Of a stretch of 64,000 bases of DNA, positions 50,874 through 63,300 are shown one piece after another (the first letter of the stretch is position 1; every line of letters starts with the position of its first letter). A program made the position numbers and the translations under genes. The notes under the pieces are model-generated. The model made no database searches. It saw only the letters and a program-made list of their open reading frames with translations, and was not told the DNA's origin. The stretch is from Gremmenia infestans (Eukaryota; Ascomycota; Leotiomycetes; Helotiales; Hamatocanthoscyphaceae). The stretch spans positions 62,001-126,000 of the forward strand of contig JAFEVB010000037.1 of the NCBI GenBank assembly GCA_032629725.1, read 5' to 3'.

Positions 50874-52341
50874 CAACCTTTAATTTAGGTCTGCAACACA
50901 TTCCAATACGGACTATTTTCAGCAAACCGGCAACCTCTCTCATTCATCATGATCATTCTACACGCCACACACCATTTCTTTGCACTTTCTCCTTTTCCAC
51001 AGCAAACAATGGGACACGGTCAGGTCGGGCGGGCATGGCGTATTCGGAGCAAGTAATCTGCATACTTCTCGAGTAGGCTTCTTAATTTCTGCATTTAATG
51101 AGTAGATGGGCGGGCGCTTATGGGAAGGGGTGGTCTGCTCTGCTTATTGAGAACAAGGATATTGCATTGTTTGTTGCGTGTCAGTATAGGTAGCTTAATA
51201 GTAGCCCTGCAAATAGGAAAATCAACTGATAAATATTGAAAAACATCAACTTTTTGAACAAATACTGTGGTGGGGGATGAATTAGTATGCAGTAAGCAGA
51301 ATGCGGAATGCAGAAAGAAGAACTTGCACGATACATACAATATGACGATTGATAGCGAATTCTAAGAAGGTTGAAAATTTAGAGGAAAATTGTGACTTAT
51401 AGTATTACTATATTAATGATCGGGTCGCTTGATCTTTCCTTTCCAGCCCATCATCCATCCATCCATCACGGGCAAAGAGTCAAATACGGAGCGAGTAACG
51501 ACATATAACACTCAAGCCAGAGACAGAACTTGAAATTGCTGATGAATTGGACAAAGCTTTACTGTGTCCAGACTTTGAACTTTCCTACAGTACTCTCTCA
51601 AAATCCGAACCTCCATTTCCAGTTCCACCTCATTATCCCGACCGCTAATACATTCATTTATGAACCCATCACGCTCACGCTCACGCTCACGCTCACGCTC
51701 ACGCTCACGCTCACGCTCATGCTCATCCCTACTCCTCAATCTCCATCCCCCATGAAACGCTGATTACTATTAGGCGGAATGAGTGTAAAAGGAAACCGGG
51801 AGAATGTTGATGCTGGGTGCATAGCATGGTGCTGATTAAGAGGCTGGATATTGGAGTTCTGTGGGGGGTTGTGGGTTAGTTTCTTCACTGAGAGGCTGGA
51901 GTTGGGGTGGTTGTTTACCGCTGGTATCTTTCATTGGAAGTCTTAGTTAAGGCGCTGAATGAAGATGGCTCTTGCTTGCAGGTAGTTTTGAAAATGGGGT
52001 CGGTGGCGATGCTTTGTTGTTGTGTGTTTGTTTGACGCGACTGGCTGACTGCTTGATTGAACCGGAAGGACTTTCGGTGATTTTTGCTAATAGAAGGATG
52101 GTGTAGACTTATTGCCGGAATTCTGGTTCGGAGGAGATCGATTACTTCTGGTATGATACAGGAAGCCTTTCGTGGATGATTTCTTCTCTCTATTGGTATG
52201 AGAAGAAGATCCTGAGAGCGTGCTGGCCTTTTCGATGTACAGGAATGAATTCATGGCGTTGATTGGAGAATGTGAAAGTCGCTGACTTGAGCCTTCGTCT
52301 CGCTGTGCATGTCGTCGTGACTGACATACAGATTAATGATT
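50874..52341. other. 1.5-kb spacer with hexanucleotide microsatellite
   Basis: Between the RING gene and a small minus-strand orphan. The (ACGCTC)8 tract at 51671-51718 lies in an otherwise ordinary AT-rich spacer. Frames across the repeat encode only dipeptide runs. No RNA gene or transposon signal was seen. Confidence 0.5.
51671..51718. repeat. (ACGCTC)8 perfect hexanucleotide microsatellite
   Basis: Eight perfect copies of ACGCTC, followed by two ATGCTC/ATGCTCAT-like degenerate units. Read on either strand it would encode only a simple dipeptide repeat. No conserved protein surrounds it. Confidence 0.95.
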
Positions 52342-52596
52342 TTAAGATATCGTGTTAAGCTCCTCGTCAATCTCCGCTATTAGTGCTCTTATCTGAGGTG
52401 AGAGGGGTTCATTGAGAGGGGGTAGGTTGGGAAAGAATCTTGGCCGGATATACTTGTCGAAGAAATAGACACTGGATGCGAACAGGACAATACCAAGCAA
52501 TATACCAAGGGATATACCAAGGAAGAGGCTGAGTAAGCTCGAATTGTCGGCTCTTGGCCTGAAAGAATGAATATCTGTATCTGCCAAAGCCGTCAT
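52342..52596 (-). CDS. Possible small single-pass membrane protein, unknown
   Basis: An 84-codon frame from the ATG at 52596 (MTALADTDIHSFRPRADNSS). One strong hydrophobic segment at about 21-45 (LLSLFLGISLGILLGIVLFA) is followed by a basic stop-transfer YIRPRFF and an acidic, Pro-rich tail ending EEIDEELNTIS-like. The frame is also open upstream to about 52839 but has no other ATG there. I do not recognise a family. The clean membrane segment with charged flanks makes coding plausible. Single-pass orphans of this kind are also easily produced by chance. Confidence 0.38.
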   Translation of the reverse strand: MTALADTDIHSFRPRADNSSLLSLFLGISLGILLGIVLFASSVYFFDKYIRPRFFPNLPPLNEPLSPQIRALIAEIDEELNTIS

Positions 52597-53205
52597 GGAG
52601 GTGTTTAGATCGAACTTCGATGGCAGTTGTGGGAGATGGATGCGAGGGTGGAAAACGGGGTTCGAAAAGATGTTTGGTTCTGCCGAGATGGGATGTGAAG
52701 GAAGGATGTGGAGTCCAGAAAGGATGCGGTTGGAATATCCTAAATACAACTTCTCTTTGGTTGTCACATTGTTTTTGTGACGACGCTTGGTGTTTGAGTA
52801 GGTAGGCAGAGGTGTAATAGTTGGTCCTTCCTTCTTCACTCGTTTTGCAAAGAAGGACGAACCGACGACATACTAACATTTATATTTTTACCAATAAAGT
52901 GTATTGAAATGTCCAACTTCCTCAAACTCCCTCGGGCAGGGTAGGGCCTTGCAAGGATGCATCTACAAGATTTAAAAACACCGATTCATTTCTACTGCAA
53001 ATAAGTAAGAAATAAGACTTCAGATATATCAATTCAGAGTTTACTTGCCCGTATTTCAATAAGATCGAGGTCAATGTATCCTTGTCACCAAAGTCCTGGC
53101 TAATCAATGGATAATCATGTCAAGTCAAATATCACGCGATTCAAAAGTGACGAAAGGCAACTCTGCCAGCTGCGAAGCAATATTTTCGTATCTATACCTA
53201 CCAGC
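52597..53205. other. Spacer between two minus-strand genes
   Basis: About 0.6 kb. It contains the open frame running upstream of the small membrane orphan (to 52839) without an ATG, then AT-rich 3' sequence of the APH-fold gene. No repeats or RNA genes were seen. Confidence 0.45.
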
Positions 53206-54474
53206 TTACAATTTTGCCTTTTCTTTCGAAGATTGGATTGCTTTCTTCACATTGACCCAAGCCAACTCGCCCATCGGGTGCCTTGCCAGGGCGTTGGTTT
53301 GCGCCTTGGCACTGCTTGCCTGTCTGACGGCATAGCGTGCTGCAATGCCCTGATAGATACAAGTCGCTCTGAAAAACCCGAAAGCCATTCCCCATGCCAG
53401 TTCCAGGCTTGGGTCCCATCCAGCAACTTCAGCATACCATCTTAGGAGGTCTTTCACGGTAGGCAACCCAGGCAATTTGCCCTCTTGGAAAGCTGGCGAA
53501 TCCCGCAACTCAGGTGCGTCCTTGAGATAATAAGGTGTCGTTAGATTGACCAGGTCAGAGAGTGGATGGCCAATTGTTGACATTTCCCAGCTATAAAGTT
53601 GTTAGTATCTATAATCCCACAATGGCTGAAGGAGGGACATGGTTACTCCAAGATCCCAATGACTCTAGGCTCAGTCTTGTGGAAAACCAAATTGTCTATC
53701 TTGTAATCCCCATGGATTGGAGTCCCCCGATCTTTGGGCTGAAACCTCCCATCTCTGAAATAGGTCAACATCTCGTCGATATGTGGAATCTGGCCCACGG
53801 GCTCCTTCGTCTCAATATCGACCGTCTCGGCTTGCGCTTTGCTGATTGTGGCAAAAGTTTTAATCTGGCGATCGTAGAAGCCTGTCGGCTTTCCGTAATT
53901 CTCGAGACCGACGTCTTTTGCCACGATGCGGTGTAGCTTAGCTAATGTCCGAATGGCGTCGTGCCACCTGAATACTCTTAGAATTCGAACAGCATGAATT
54001 AGTATATTGACTCACATTTCCGTCCTTTCGGCAGGTGTAACATCCGGCATTGTAGGGTCTTCAATAATTCTTCCATCCAAAAACTCCATAACATAGAAAG
54101 GAGTTCCAACGATACTGTCGTCTTCGCACAGACAATAAGCCTTTGGCACAGGGACATCGGTTTTCTCTAGGGCATGTATAACACGATATTCCCGCTCGAC
54201 TTGATGGGCCGTCTTCGAGATGAGCTTTCCCGGAGGCTTCTTCCGCATCACATACTTCACACCATCGCTCGCGGTAAGTTGGTACGTTGGATTCGACTGT
54301 CCAAAACCGAACTGTGATTATGATTAGAACGAAGTACGGAAGAAGTTAAGTGATGAAGATGAGTATAGTACTTGCCTGTTTGATATCGATGGGAACTTTG
54401 ATTTCTGGGACATTTTTGGAGATGTATCGCTCCAGCGACTGGACATCGATGGGTTGTCTCACGGCACCAGCCAT
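53206..54474 (-). CDS. APH-fold kinase (ACAD10/11-type aminoglycoside phosphotransferase domain)
   Basis: Minus-strand exons 54474-54376, 54311-54016, 53967-53647 and 53590-53206 encode 366 residues. The first intron uses a GC donor (CAG|GCAAGT) with a CACAG acceptor. The other two are GT-AG. The kinase-like fold shows FGFGQSNPTYQL (nucleotide loop), YVMRKKPPG (ATP lysine), AHQVEREYRVIHAL, the Brenner motif HGDYKIDNLVFH with catalytic Asp, and the metal Asp in GILDWEMSTIGHPLSDL, where Asp is completed across intron 3. In animals this domain precedes acyl-CoA dehydrogenase in ACAD10/11, where it phosphorylates 4-hydroxyacyl-CoAs. Here it stands alone, as in many fungi. Substrate is therefore a guess. 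No resistance function is implied. Confidence 0.88.
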
Positions 54475-54810
54475 TGCGAATGCGAAGTATGCAGAGACAG
54501 GGCAGTTGTAGGAACCGTACAAGTACGGGCAATTTGCATTTTGAGGGGGATGGAGCTGTAGTCAAGTCAAGTTGGGAGGGATCAAGAGCCTCGGCAAGCT
54601 ACTCTATGCAACGCAACACAACATTTACAGGCCCACCTTTTACCCGAACTACCCCTCGGAAAATGACCCCGGAAAATGGTACTATGCCGAGATCTTGGTC
54701 GTGGGGTATCAATTATCTCTTATTTTCTACCAAGTCTAATGCCGGGTGAAATATTCATAGATTTACAATTTAGTTTGGTAAATCCTTAAACCTTGCTCAA
54801 AAATCTACAT
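54475..54810. promoter_or_regulatory. APH-fold kinase promoter / DIP2 3' region
   Basis: A 336-base spacer between two minus-strand genes. No repeat, RNA or additional frame of note. Confidence 0.45.
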
Positions 54811-57763
54811 CTATGATACTTGAACAAAGCCCCGCTTCTTCTGCCCCTCTGCACTGTCCGTTGTCTGCCAGGTATCTTCATCGACATAGTCCTTTACCCC
54901 TTTTTCTTTTATCTGAGCACCAATAACCCTCAAAGCCGCCAGGTTGAAGCCAATCTCATCCTTCTGCCTCTTCAACGCTTGCCGCAAATTGCTTCTAATC
55001 CCATCCAGGAGCGATTTCATATTCTTGCTAGCCACGATCTGTCGATGGTGGGTCTTCAGCATAAAAAACAAGATCCGACAGGTCAAGGGTATGTTCATCG
55101 ACCTTGTTGCGAAGATGTTGAGAAATGTGAAAAGTGGCGGGACGGTTGCAAAGGGAAGCACCAGCAGAGCATCCTGGAGAGCTGCAGCCTTGACTCTTTG
55201 CAGGACCGTCAAAACATGAACCTCGGCGCTGATCCCCCCCAAAGCCATGAATAGTAGATTCCGAGATGGAGGTGCAACGTTTGGCTGTGCTGCCTTTGCT
55301 GCCTCCCACTCTTCCATGACCTGCAAATCAGCCATACCAATTTCCAACGCTTCTACTATCTTTTCCCCAGCCATCAGGGTTTCGACGGTTTGTTTTCCGG
55401 CCGTGCCAACCTCTGCGGTCTCGTCGTCTTTGTCTTGCTCCTTGTCGAGTGATGTAGTCAAAGTACTTTCATATAACTCCTCGAGTTCTTTCTCCCTCTC
55501 CTCTTCCAAAAATATCTGCTCGTCTGTCTGTTCCCAAACTCGTATACTCTTATCATGACTCGCACTAACCAGAAAATCGCCGGTCCTACTGACTGCGAGA
55601 GCCCAGATTTCTCCATGATGGCCACTGAGTCGCTGGATTTGCTCGAATTTATCGCCGTCCCAGTACTTGATCATTCGATCTTTGCTACTGCTGAAAAAGT
55701 GATGTCCATTCCCATCTTGATTGTGAGGAACAAAAGCGACCTGCAAAATACTATCTTGGTGGGCAAAGAATGCTTTGTGGCAGTCTCCAAAATCCAGACC
55801 CCAAAGACGTACATTTTTGTCAGCAGAACAGGTGACTATCAACTTGCTGTCAAAAGATATATCCATGTTCAACACAGGTAGTTTGTGCCCGTACAGGTTC
55901 AAGAAAAGCTTCAGCGAATCCACAAAGAATACCTTGACTGTATTATCCAGTAGGGCAACTGCAAGCATCTTCGAATCGGGAGAGAACCGCAAGCTAAGAA
56001 TATCGTCGGAAACCTTGAGAGTTCTTGTATGGACGAGTTTCAATCGCGGCGTGGTTCTTTTGGTTCCGGGAATTTCCTCTTGCACAATTTCAAAGTTCCA
56101 AAATTTGGCCGTCTTGTCTGCACTCCCCGATACAAGTGACCTTCCATCAGGATGTACCTGAAGAGTCCAAGCAGCACCTTCATGTGCTTTTACACTATCA
56201 AGCATAGCAGCAGAGGCCACATCGAAAAGCTCCAATTCTCCAGATTTGGTGCCGACTACCACAATCTTGTCGCCAGGAAGGAAAGCAACGCATAGAGCAT
56301 ATCCGCATTCGAAAGTCCGAATACAACTCCTTGTTCTAACATTCCATATCTTTAAGCCGCCATTTGAAGCGGATGCTAGCATTCGATCGTCTGAGCTTAA
56401 TGCTACGGCTCTGATGTCTGCTCGATGACCAGGCATTTCCACCGAGAGAGTTCGCGAATAGTCTGGAAGTTCGTCGCTCTTGGTCTTCTTTGCCTTATCC
56501 TTCGTAGGGATATTGTAGACTTCTAATTGGTTATTCGTTGTGGCCGCAAGCAATTGGATAGCTTTCGACCGTTTGGTTTGGACCCAGTCGAGCGAGCGAA
56601 CTTTACCACCAGTCCTCACTATAACGTAGGGAATAAAGACGTCGGTGATCTCAGCGGCTGAAATATCTTCATCAACCTCTGCCTCAATATCCGACTTTTC
56701 AGCCGCCGAACCGAGTTTCTCTCGTCTTCTCTTGCGTTTTCGTGCCAAGCTCTTCCTCACCTCGTCTTCTGACCGGATCCTCCAGATTTCGATTGCTCTT
56801 TCTGACCCATGGACAGCAAAGTAATCTTCCCGAGGATGAAAACTCACTTCAGTGGTCTTATCCTTACCTTGACGGTGCAATAACCCCCTGTTGTGAAGGT
56901 ATCGATTTCCAGTAGCAGCATCTACCTCATCCGATAGCTTCAAAAGCCCGAGGGTATTAATTGACCAAACATTTAGTTCCCCGTCATTCCCAGCCGTGAT
57001 ACATCCACTGCAGTCAGGCGAAACACCGAGAGACCAACATTCTCCATTCGTTTGAGCCACGTGCGTCTCTATACAATGCTGAGATGTAAGATCCCACAGC
57101 TTTATAAGGGCATCTTTCCCAGTCGTGAGGAGGAATCCCTCACTATCTTCGGAATCTCTGGGGAGGGAAACAGCATTCTCCGCGTCGTCTTCAAGATTTT
57201 CTTGTGGTTCGGGTTGGATAAATTCAAGGCCTGTTATCTGATCCTTATGGCCTCTTAATTTGTATTGGCCAACTTCTGCAACCAAATCCCATATTATCAC
57301 ATCTGTATCCTTGGATCCGCTCGCGAGCCTGACACCGGACTTGTCGAAGGAAAGGATAGTAATAGCAGATCGATGGCCGTTAAAACTGACGACGATAGTA
57401 GCAATTTTGGAGTCCCAAAGCCGTATACTGCCATCTTCGTAGCCCACGGCGTAAACGTCCGGGTCTGACTTGCTCTGCGCAAGAGCTGTGACTTGGGATT
57501 TACAATCGCTGTCCCGCCATCGACCTAGCAACTCTCCTTTCCGTATGTCCCAGCATAGGACTTCTTCATTGGCGGCGACAACAGCTCGTCCTGATCCAGT
57601 ATTCCGCGATGAGTTTGTCGCATCGGCAGACCAGACCACATTGGAGGTGCTTGAACTGACGAGTCCGAAGGTTTTCGAGTGCTCGTATTTTCTATATCAA
57701 TCGGGATTAGCTAGCTGAGTCATAGCTTAAAGGATTTGGAACTTACAGGTAAGATTTCACCAT
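54811..57763 (-). CDS. DIP2: U3 snoRNP-associated WD40 protein Dip2/Utp12 (WDR3)
   Basis: Exon 1 is a 17-nt coding micro-exon (57763-57747, MVKSY plus a split Leu codon). After a 55-nt intron, exon 2 (57691-54811) completes 965 residues. The junction gives MVKSYLKYEHSKTFGLVSSS, the conserved Utp12 opening. Two tandem WD40 propellers follow, with repeats such as SGSKDTDVIIWDL, TTGKDALIKLWDL, SGSADKTAKFWNF and SASHDKSIRVWEQ. The C-terminal Utp12 domain (about 800-930) has PLTCRILFFMLKTHHRQIV. Dip2 is a UtpB-complex subunit of the small-subunit processome, needed for 18S rRNA processing in the nucleolus. An acidic/basic insert (RKRKRRREKLG, about 300-325) is a likely nuclear signal. Divergent from ARC35 over only 267 bases. 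Confidence 0.95.
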
Positions 57764-58030
57764 CTTTACATGGTGTTGAAGATTTTAACCTGGGCAACAA
57801 TTAATTTTTTCTACATCTCGATAAGGACTTCGTTATCAGGGGGGCAATTTTTCGCTGTTCTCGCGATTAGCGAGTATGCGTATTTGTTGTCACGCTAGGC
57901 TGCTTATTTGTGCCCCACCATCTGTCCCTCATCCCTCCTCATCGTCAACTTCTAAGTCAACAGAGGGAACATCGCGACAATCAGTGGTGGGAGTGGAAAT
58001 ACATATCAGCGAATACCATACACCACAAAA

Positions 58031-59254
58031 ATGCTCCTTCTCGACTATCAAAACGTGCTGATCCAGTCTGTGCTGACAGAGCGCTTCTCGGGGTACCTAC
58101 CCTCTACCCTCCCCGACCCCAATCGAACCTATCTATGCTAATGCCTTTCAAAGGGCCCCGCCTGTGAACATAGACCAAACGGTCTCCGACTTCGACGGTG
58201 TTACTTTCCACATTTCAACTCCCGAAACCAAATCGAAGATCTTGGTTTCCATTCAAGTCAGATGCTACAATGAGCTCTTGAAATACGGCGCGCAACAAAT
58301 CCTAGAACGGGAATATGGGCCATATGTCGTTGCGCCGGAAGCCGGATACAACTTCTCGGTTCAGGTTGACTTGGACAGTCTCCCAGATGATAAAGGTGCG
58401 GCTCGAATGGTTCTGTACCAATGTACCAGCTAACGATGGGCGTTACTAAGAAGCTCGAGATGACCTGATTCGCCGAGTATCGTTACTGAAACGTAACGCA
58501 ATGGCAGCACCATTTGAGAATGCATTTGATGAGTACCACAAATTATCTGAGGAAGCTTCCAAATTCACATCCGAGGAGGCCCCGCAGGGGGTTCAGGAAG
58601 GAGGTGAAGTCAAGGCCATTCACTACCGTGATGAAGAAGCAATCTACATAAAAGCCAGTCATGATCGAGTCACGGTCATTTTCAGCACCATATTCCGAGA
58701 GGAGACAGATAGAGTCTTTGGCAAGGTTTTCATTCAAGAATTCGTTGATGCTCGGAGGAGAGCCATCCAGAATGCTCCTCAGGTGTTATTTAGGACAGAT
58801 CCTCCCCTTGAACTCCAAGGTGTACCCGGTGTCAACAACAACGGTGGTGGGGAGATTGGTTATGTAACATTTGGTGAGTACGGCAAAGTCAAATGCAAGG
58901 CTTGAACTAACCCTTGCAGTCCTTTTCCCAAGGCACTTGACTCGCCAGAGGCGAGACGACGTTATTTCACACATTCAGACTTTCCGGGATTACTTCCACT
59001 ATCACATCAAGGCTTCGAAAGTATATGTCCGAGGTCTAGCTTATCTGTATCAAACACTAACACCATCTAGGCATATATCCACTCGAGAATGCGCAGACGT
59101 ACAGCCGACTTCCTACAAGGTAAGCAATATCGCAAGCAAACTGGGTTTTCTCTAACGCTACGATTACATAGTTCTTCGACGAGCACGGCCAGAGAACGAA
59201 GAAAAGGAGCGAAAGACGGCGAGTGGGCGAACCTTCAAGGTGCAAGGGAGTTAA
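58031..59254 (+). CDS. ARC35: Arp2/3 complex 34-kDa subunit (ARPC2)
   Basis: Six exons (58031-58092, 58154-58395, 58451-58873, 58920-59020, 59071-59119, 59172-59254) encode 319 residues with phase kept at all five short introns (46-61 nt). The protein opens MLLLDYQNVLIQSVLTERFS, then TVSDFDGVTFHISTP, ARDDLIRRVSLLKRNAMAAP, VLFPRHLTRQRRDDVISHIQ, YFHYHIKASKAYIHSRMRRR and a basic tail. These are the family's conserved blocks. ARPC2 with ARPC4 forms the structural core of the Arp2/3 complex and contacts the mother actin filament during branch nucleation. The length matches the family. Start chosen as the only ATG before the conserved opening. Confidence 0.95.
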
Positions 59255-60335
59255 GAAAGTTCTGGGCGTCTTTTAAAAAAGTTACTTTTCCATAGGGAGA
59301 GTATACCCGAGCTCAATACTCTCTCCAACTTCTGAAGTGAACCTGGCATTGCCTATAGAAAGGTTATTACGACATAAAATACATTCCACGGAGAGATGTT
59401 CTAGTTGTCCTTCTGATACATACTTGTGTAGACACCGGCTCTTGCGTTATTATGTGGGCCAATGTAAACCTGCCATTCAAAATTGTGACTTTGCACTTCG
59501 ATTCTCGCCCGTTCTTTTGCTGTTTTCCCTTGGCTCCTCTCTTTTTAGTCCGTCTTCCCTTCTTTTACCGCCGCACTATCGGGTTTTGTCCTTCAACTTT
59601 ATAGACCTCGACAGCTGCTAGCTAAAGCCCTTCTCTCTTGTTGGGTTTCTCATTGACGGTGGTGGTTTAAGAGTGTCCTACTGAGATGCTGATATGGGGT
59701 TTGTGGGGAGGGGGGTGAGCTGTCGGGCTTTGCGAAGGGCTCTGTACTATCGTTACGAGAATTGAGAAAGAAGAAGGCATCCAAAGTTTTTGTTCCGTAG
59801 AAAGTGCCGAGCGAATTTGTCCGCTATCTATATGTATTGTCCCTAATTGCTAGAGTGGTCTAACAATCTACGTAGTAGCGTGACCTGGCGCCTAGAACTT
59901 TCGACCTTGCTCTATCTACGACGACAATTTAAGGAGTGATAAACTTGGAAACATTGATTGGTAGATGAAGGGGAATGAGCGCTCAATTAAGGTAGTTATT
60001 ATGCTAACCAGGAGTAATAACGCTGATTTGATGTGATGAAACTAGGAAAGTTCATAAAGCGCAGGGTATTTGTTATATTTGCGACAGATATTCGAAATGC
60101 CTATTTTTAGGACTTAAGTGTTTATATGTTTCATCTTGTCCAGTACAGTAGTAATCCACAAGAAACCCTGCGCACATCGCAAACCAAAAGGAATCGCAGA
60201 AACGCCACCTTCGCTCTCAGCCTCATATAAAAGTCACGTGACATACACGCTAACGAATTCGACTTGACTTTAATGCGCAATAAAGTTAACAGTCATCTCA
60301 CGCGCAGATCGCAAACAACAACCATCCAAGCCGCC
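59255..60335. promoter_or_regulatory. ARC35-HSH155 spacer with TATA/E-box element
   Basis: About 1.1 kb between co-oriented genes. TATAAAA at 60226-60232 is directly followed by the 10-bp palindrome GTCACGTGAC (60233-60242), about 95 bases before the HSH155 ATG. The remainder (59300-60200) shows no coding frame, tRNA or repeat. Confidence 0.5.
60226..60242 (+). promoter_or_regulatory. TATA box next to GTCACGTGAC palindrome (HSH155 promoter)
   Basis: TATAAAA abuts a perfect GTCACGTGAC palindrome. The CACGTG core with GTCAC flanks is the preferred site of Cbf1-type bHLH factors. Position just upstream of the gene supports promoter use. Binding is inferred. Confidence 0.45.
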
Positions 60336-63300
60336 ATGTCTGACGCCGACTTTGAGACGATCAGAAAGCTTCAGGCTGAGCGGAATGCCGCTTCTGCTGG
60401 TAAGAAGGGATCAAAGACGTTTGATCCGTCAACTCAGCGAACTGATAATGATACGAAGGCGTCCTTAACGGACACATTCGATACTACCCTCTACGAGCGC
60501 GATGGCGGTGACAAGTTTGCGGGTTACAACACTTCCATAGCTGTTGCAGATGGCGATGATGATGATGAGGACATGGAAGTGGATACGAGTCGACGACTAG
60601 TTGGACAATATACGGCTTCGAATGAGCAGATAAATGAGTTCGCCCACGGCAACGGGGTTGAGGAAGAGGATATTCTTCTGGGTCGGGAAAAGAGTGGACA
60701 AATTGCTGATCGGGAGACTGATTACCAAAAACGACGGTTGGATCGTGTTCTGACACCCACCAGGGCTGACCCTTTCGCAGCAAACCGGCAAGCGGGAGCA
60801 GCGGAAGATGGTGAAAGCTACCGTGAGATTATGGCACGGAGGGATTTAGAGAGAGAAGAGGAGAGAGTCAAGAGGAAAATCGAGGAGCAGACAGCAAATG
60901 GAGAAGTTGTCCACCACAAAGCCACCCTTTCGAAAGAAGGTAGTGGTTCGCCCAGCGACAAGGAAAACAACGAGGCCGGATCGACAGAGGTTGTAAGTGC
61001 CGGCCGTAAGCGCAAACAACGATGGGATATTGGAGCCGATTCTACAGACTCTACAGCAGTGCAACCCTCGGAATCTAAAATTAAACGCTCACGATGGGAT
61101 CAGACACCTGCAGTAGGGGGTGCGGTTGTGGATGAGACTCCTCGACGGCGATCTAGATGGGACCAAGCTCCAGCTGCTACACCTATGGGAAACCAAGGGC
61201 TCGTCACACCCATGCACCCCTCGCAGATGGGTGGTGGCCCAGTTATGCCCACGGCTTTTGGAACCGATATCTCGGCGAGGAACGCCCCTTTATCAGATGA
61301 GGAGCTTGACATGATGTTGCCTACAGAAGGTTACAAGATTCTGGAACCCCCTCCTGGTTATGCTCCTATTCGAACAGTTTCCCAAAAGCTGATGGCCACT
61401 CCTGCTGGCGCGGGCGGCGCTGGTGGTTTTATGATGCAGGACCCGGAAAGCCAAAGAAGCATGGGGAAACAACTACCTACAGAGATCCCAGGAGTAGGAG
61501 ATTTGCAATTCTTCAAGGCGGAAGACATGGCGTATTTCGGGAAATTGACAGACGGAAGTGACGAGAATACTATGAGTGTAGAGGAACTGAAGGAAAGAAA
61601 GATTATGAGACTGCTGTTGAAGGTCAAGAATGGCACACCACCAATGCGAAAGACAGCTCTTCGGCAACTCACAGATAACGCACGCCAATTCGGTGCCGGA
61701 CCTCTGTTCAATCAAATTCTTCCTCTCCTCATGGAGAAGACGCTGGAAGATCAGGAGCGCCATTTACTGGTAAAAGTTATTGATCGAGTTCTTTACAAGC
61801 TTGAAGATCTAGTCAGACCTTACGTGCACAAGATTTTAGTCGTTATTGAGCCGCTGCTCATCGACCAGGACTACTATGCACGGGTTGAAGGCCGAGAAAT
61901 TATTTCAAACCTTAGCAAGGCTGCTGGTCTTGCACATATGATAAGCACTATGCGACCGGATATCGATCACGTTGATGAGTATGTCAGAAATACTACCGCG
62001 AGAGCCTTTGCCGTGGTTGCCTCTGCTCTTGGTATTCCAGCCCTGCTTCCCTTTCTACGTGCTGTTTGCAGGAGTAAAAAGTCATGGCAAGCACGACACA
62101 CTGGTGTCAAGATTGTGCAACAGATTCCAATCTTGATGGGCTGTGCAGTGCTTCCACATCTGAAGGGTCTGGTTGAATGCATTGGTGGCAACCTGAACGA
62201 TGACCAGACGAAAGTGCGAACTGTCACCAGTTTGGCTATTGCAGCTTTAGCCGAAGCGGCCAATCCTTATGGTATAGAGAGTTTCGATGACATTTTGAAC
62301 CCCCTCTGGACAGGAGCCCGCAAGCAACGAGGCAAAGGTCTGGCAGGCTTCCTCAAAGCCGTCGGTTACATTATTCCACTCATGGACGAGGAGTATGCCA
62401 ATTACTATACCAGTCAGATCATGGAGATTCTCTTGCGAGAATTCTCGTCTCCAGATGAGGAAATGAAGAAGGTTGTCCTTAAAGTGGTCTCCCAATGTGC
62501 CGGGACCGATGGTGTAACGGCTGGATATTTGAAGGAACATGTTCTGGATGAGTTCTTCAAGAGTTTCTGGGTTCGACGAATGGCTTTGGACAAGCGAAAC
62601 TATCGACAGGTTGTCGAAACAACAGTCGACATAGGCCAAAAAGTTGGCGTAGGAGAGATTGTGGAACGAATCGTCAACAACCTAAAGGATGAGAGTGAGG
62701 CTTACCGAAAGATGACAGTGGAAACAGTAGAGAAGGTTATTGCCAGCCTAGGTGCAGCAGATATTGGCGAGCGGCTCGAAGAACGTCTAATTGACGGTAT
62801 CCTACATTCTTTCCAGGAGCAAAGTGTTGAGGATATTGTTATGCTCAACGGCTTCGGCACTGTGGTAAATGCTCTTGGCACACGATGCAAGCCATATCTC
62901 CCTCAAATCGTCAGCACAATTCTCTGGCGATTGAACAATAAATCTGCTACCGTCCGACAACAAGCAGCAGATCTCATTTCCCGCATTGCGATGGTCATGA
63001 AACAATGTGGTGAGGATGCTTTGATGGGCAAGCTTGGTATTGTCCTCTACGAATATCTCGGAGAAGAATATCCTGAAGTTCTTGGATCTATTCTTGGAGC
63101 CCTGCGGTCTATTGTCACAGTTGTTGGTATCAGTCAGATGCAACCACCCATCAAGGATTTGCTTCCCCGCCTTACACCAATTCTACGAAATCGACACGAG
63201 AAGGTGCAAGAAAACACCATTGATTTGGTCGGACGTATTGCTGACCGCGGTCCCGAAAGTGTCAATGCTAGAGAATGGATGAGAATCTGCTTTGAACTTT

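Noticed and set aside
51512..51763. Frames through the (ACGCTC)8 tract encoding Arg-Glu or Leu-Thr dipeptide runs
   Set aside because: The frame is open only because the repeat lacks stops. Flanking residues show no protein character.
53206..54474. Aminoglycoside-resistance gene of bacterial origin
   Set aside because: The gene has three introns and matches the eukaryotic ACAD10/11-type APH domain. There is no sign of transfer.
59337..59621. 94-codon plus-strand frame after ARC35
   Set aside because: A Leu/Ser/Pro-rich translation of a pyrimidine-rich spacer, with no true ATG context or family features.
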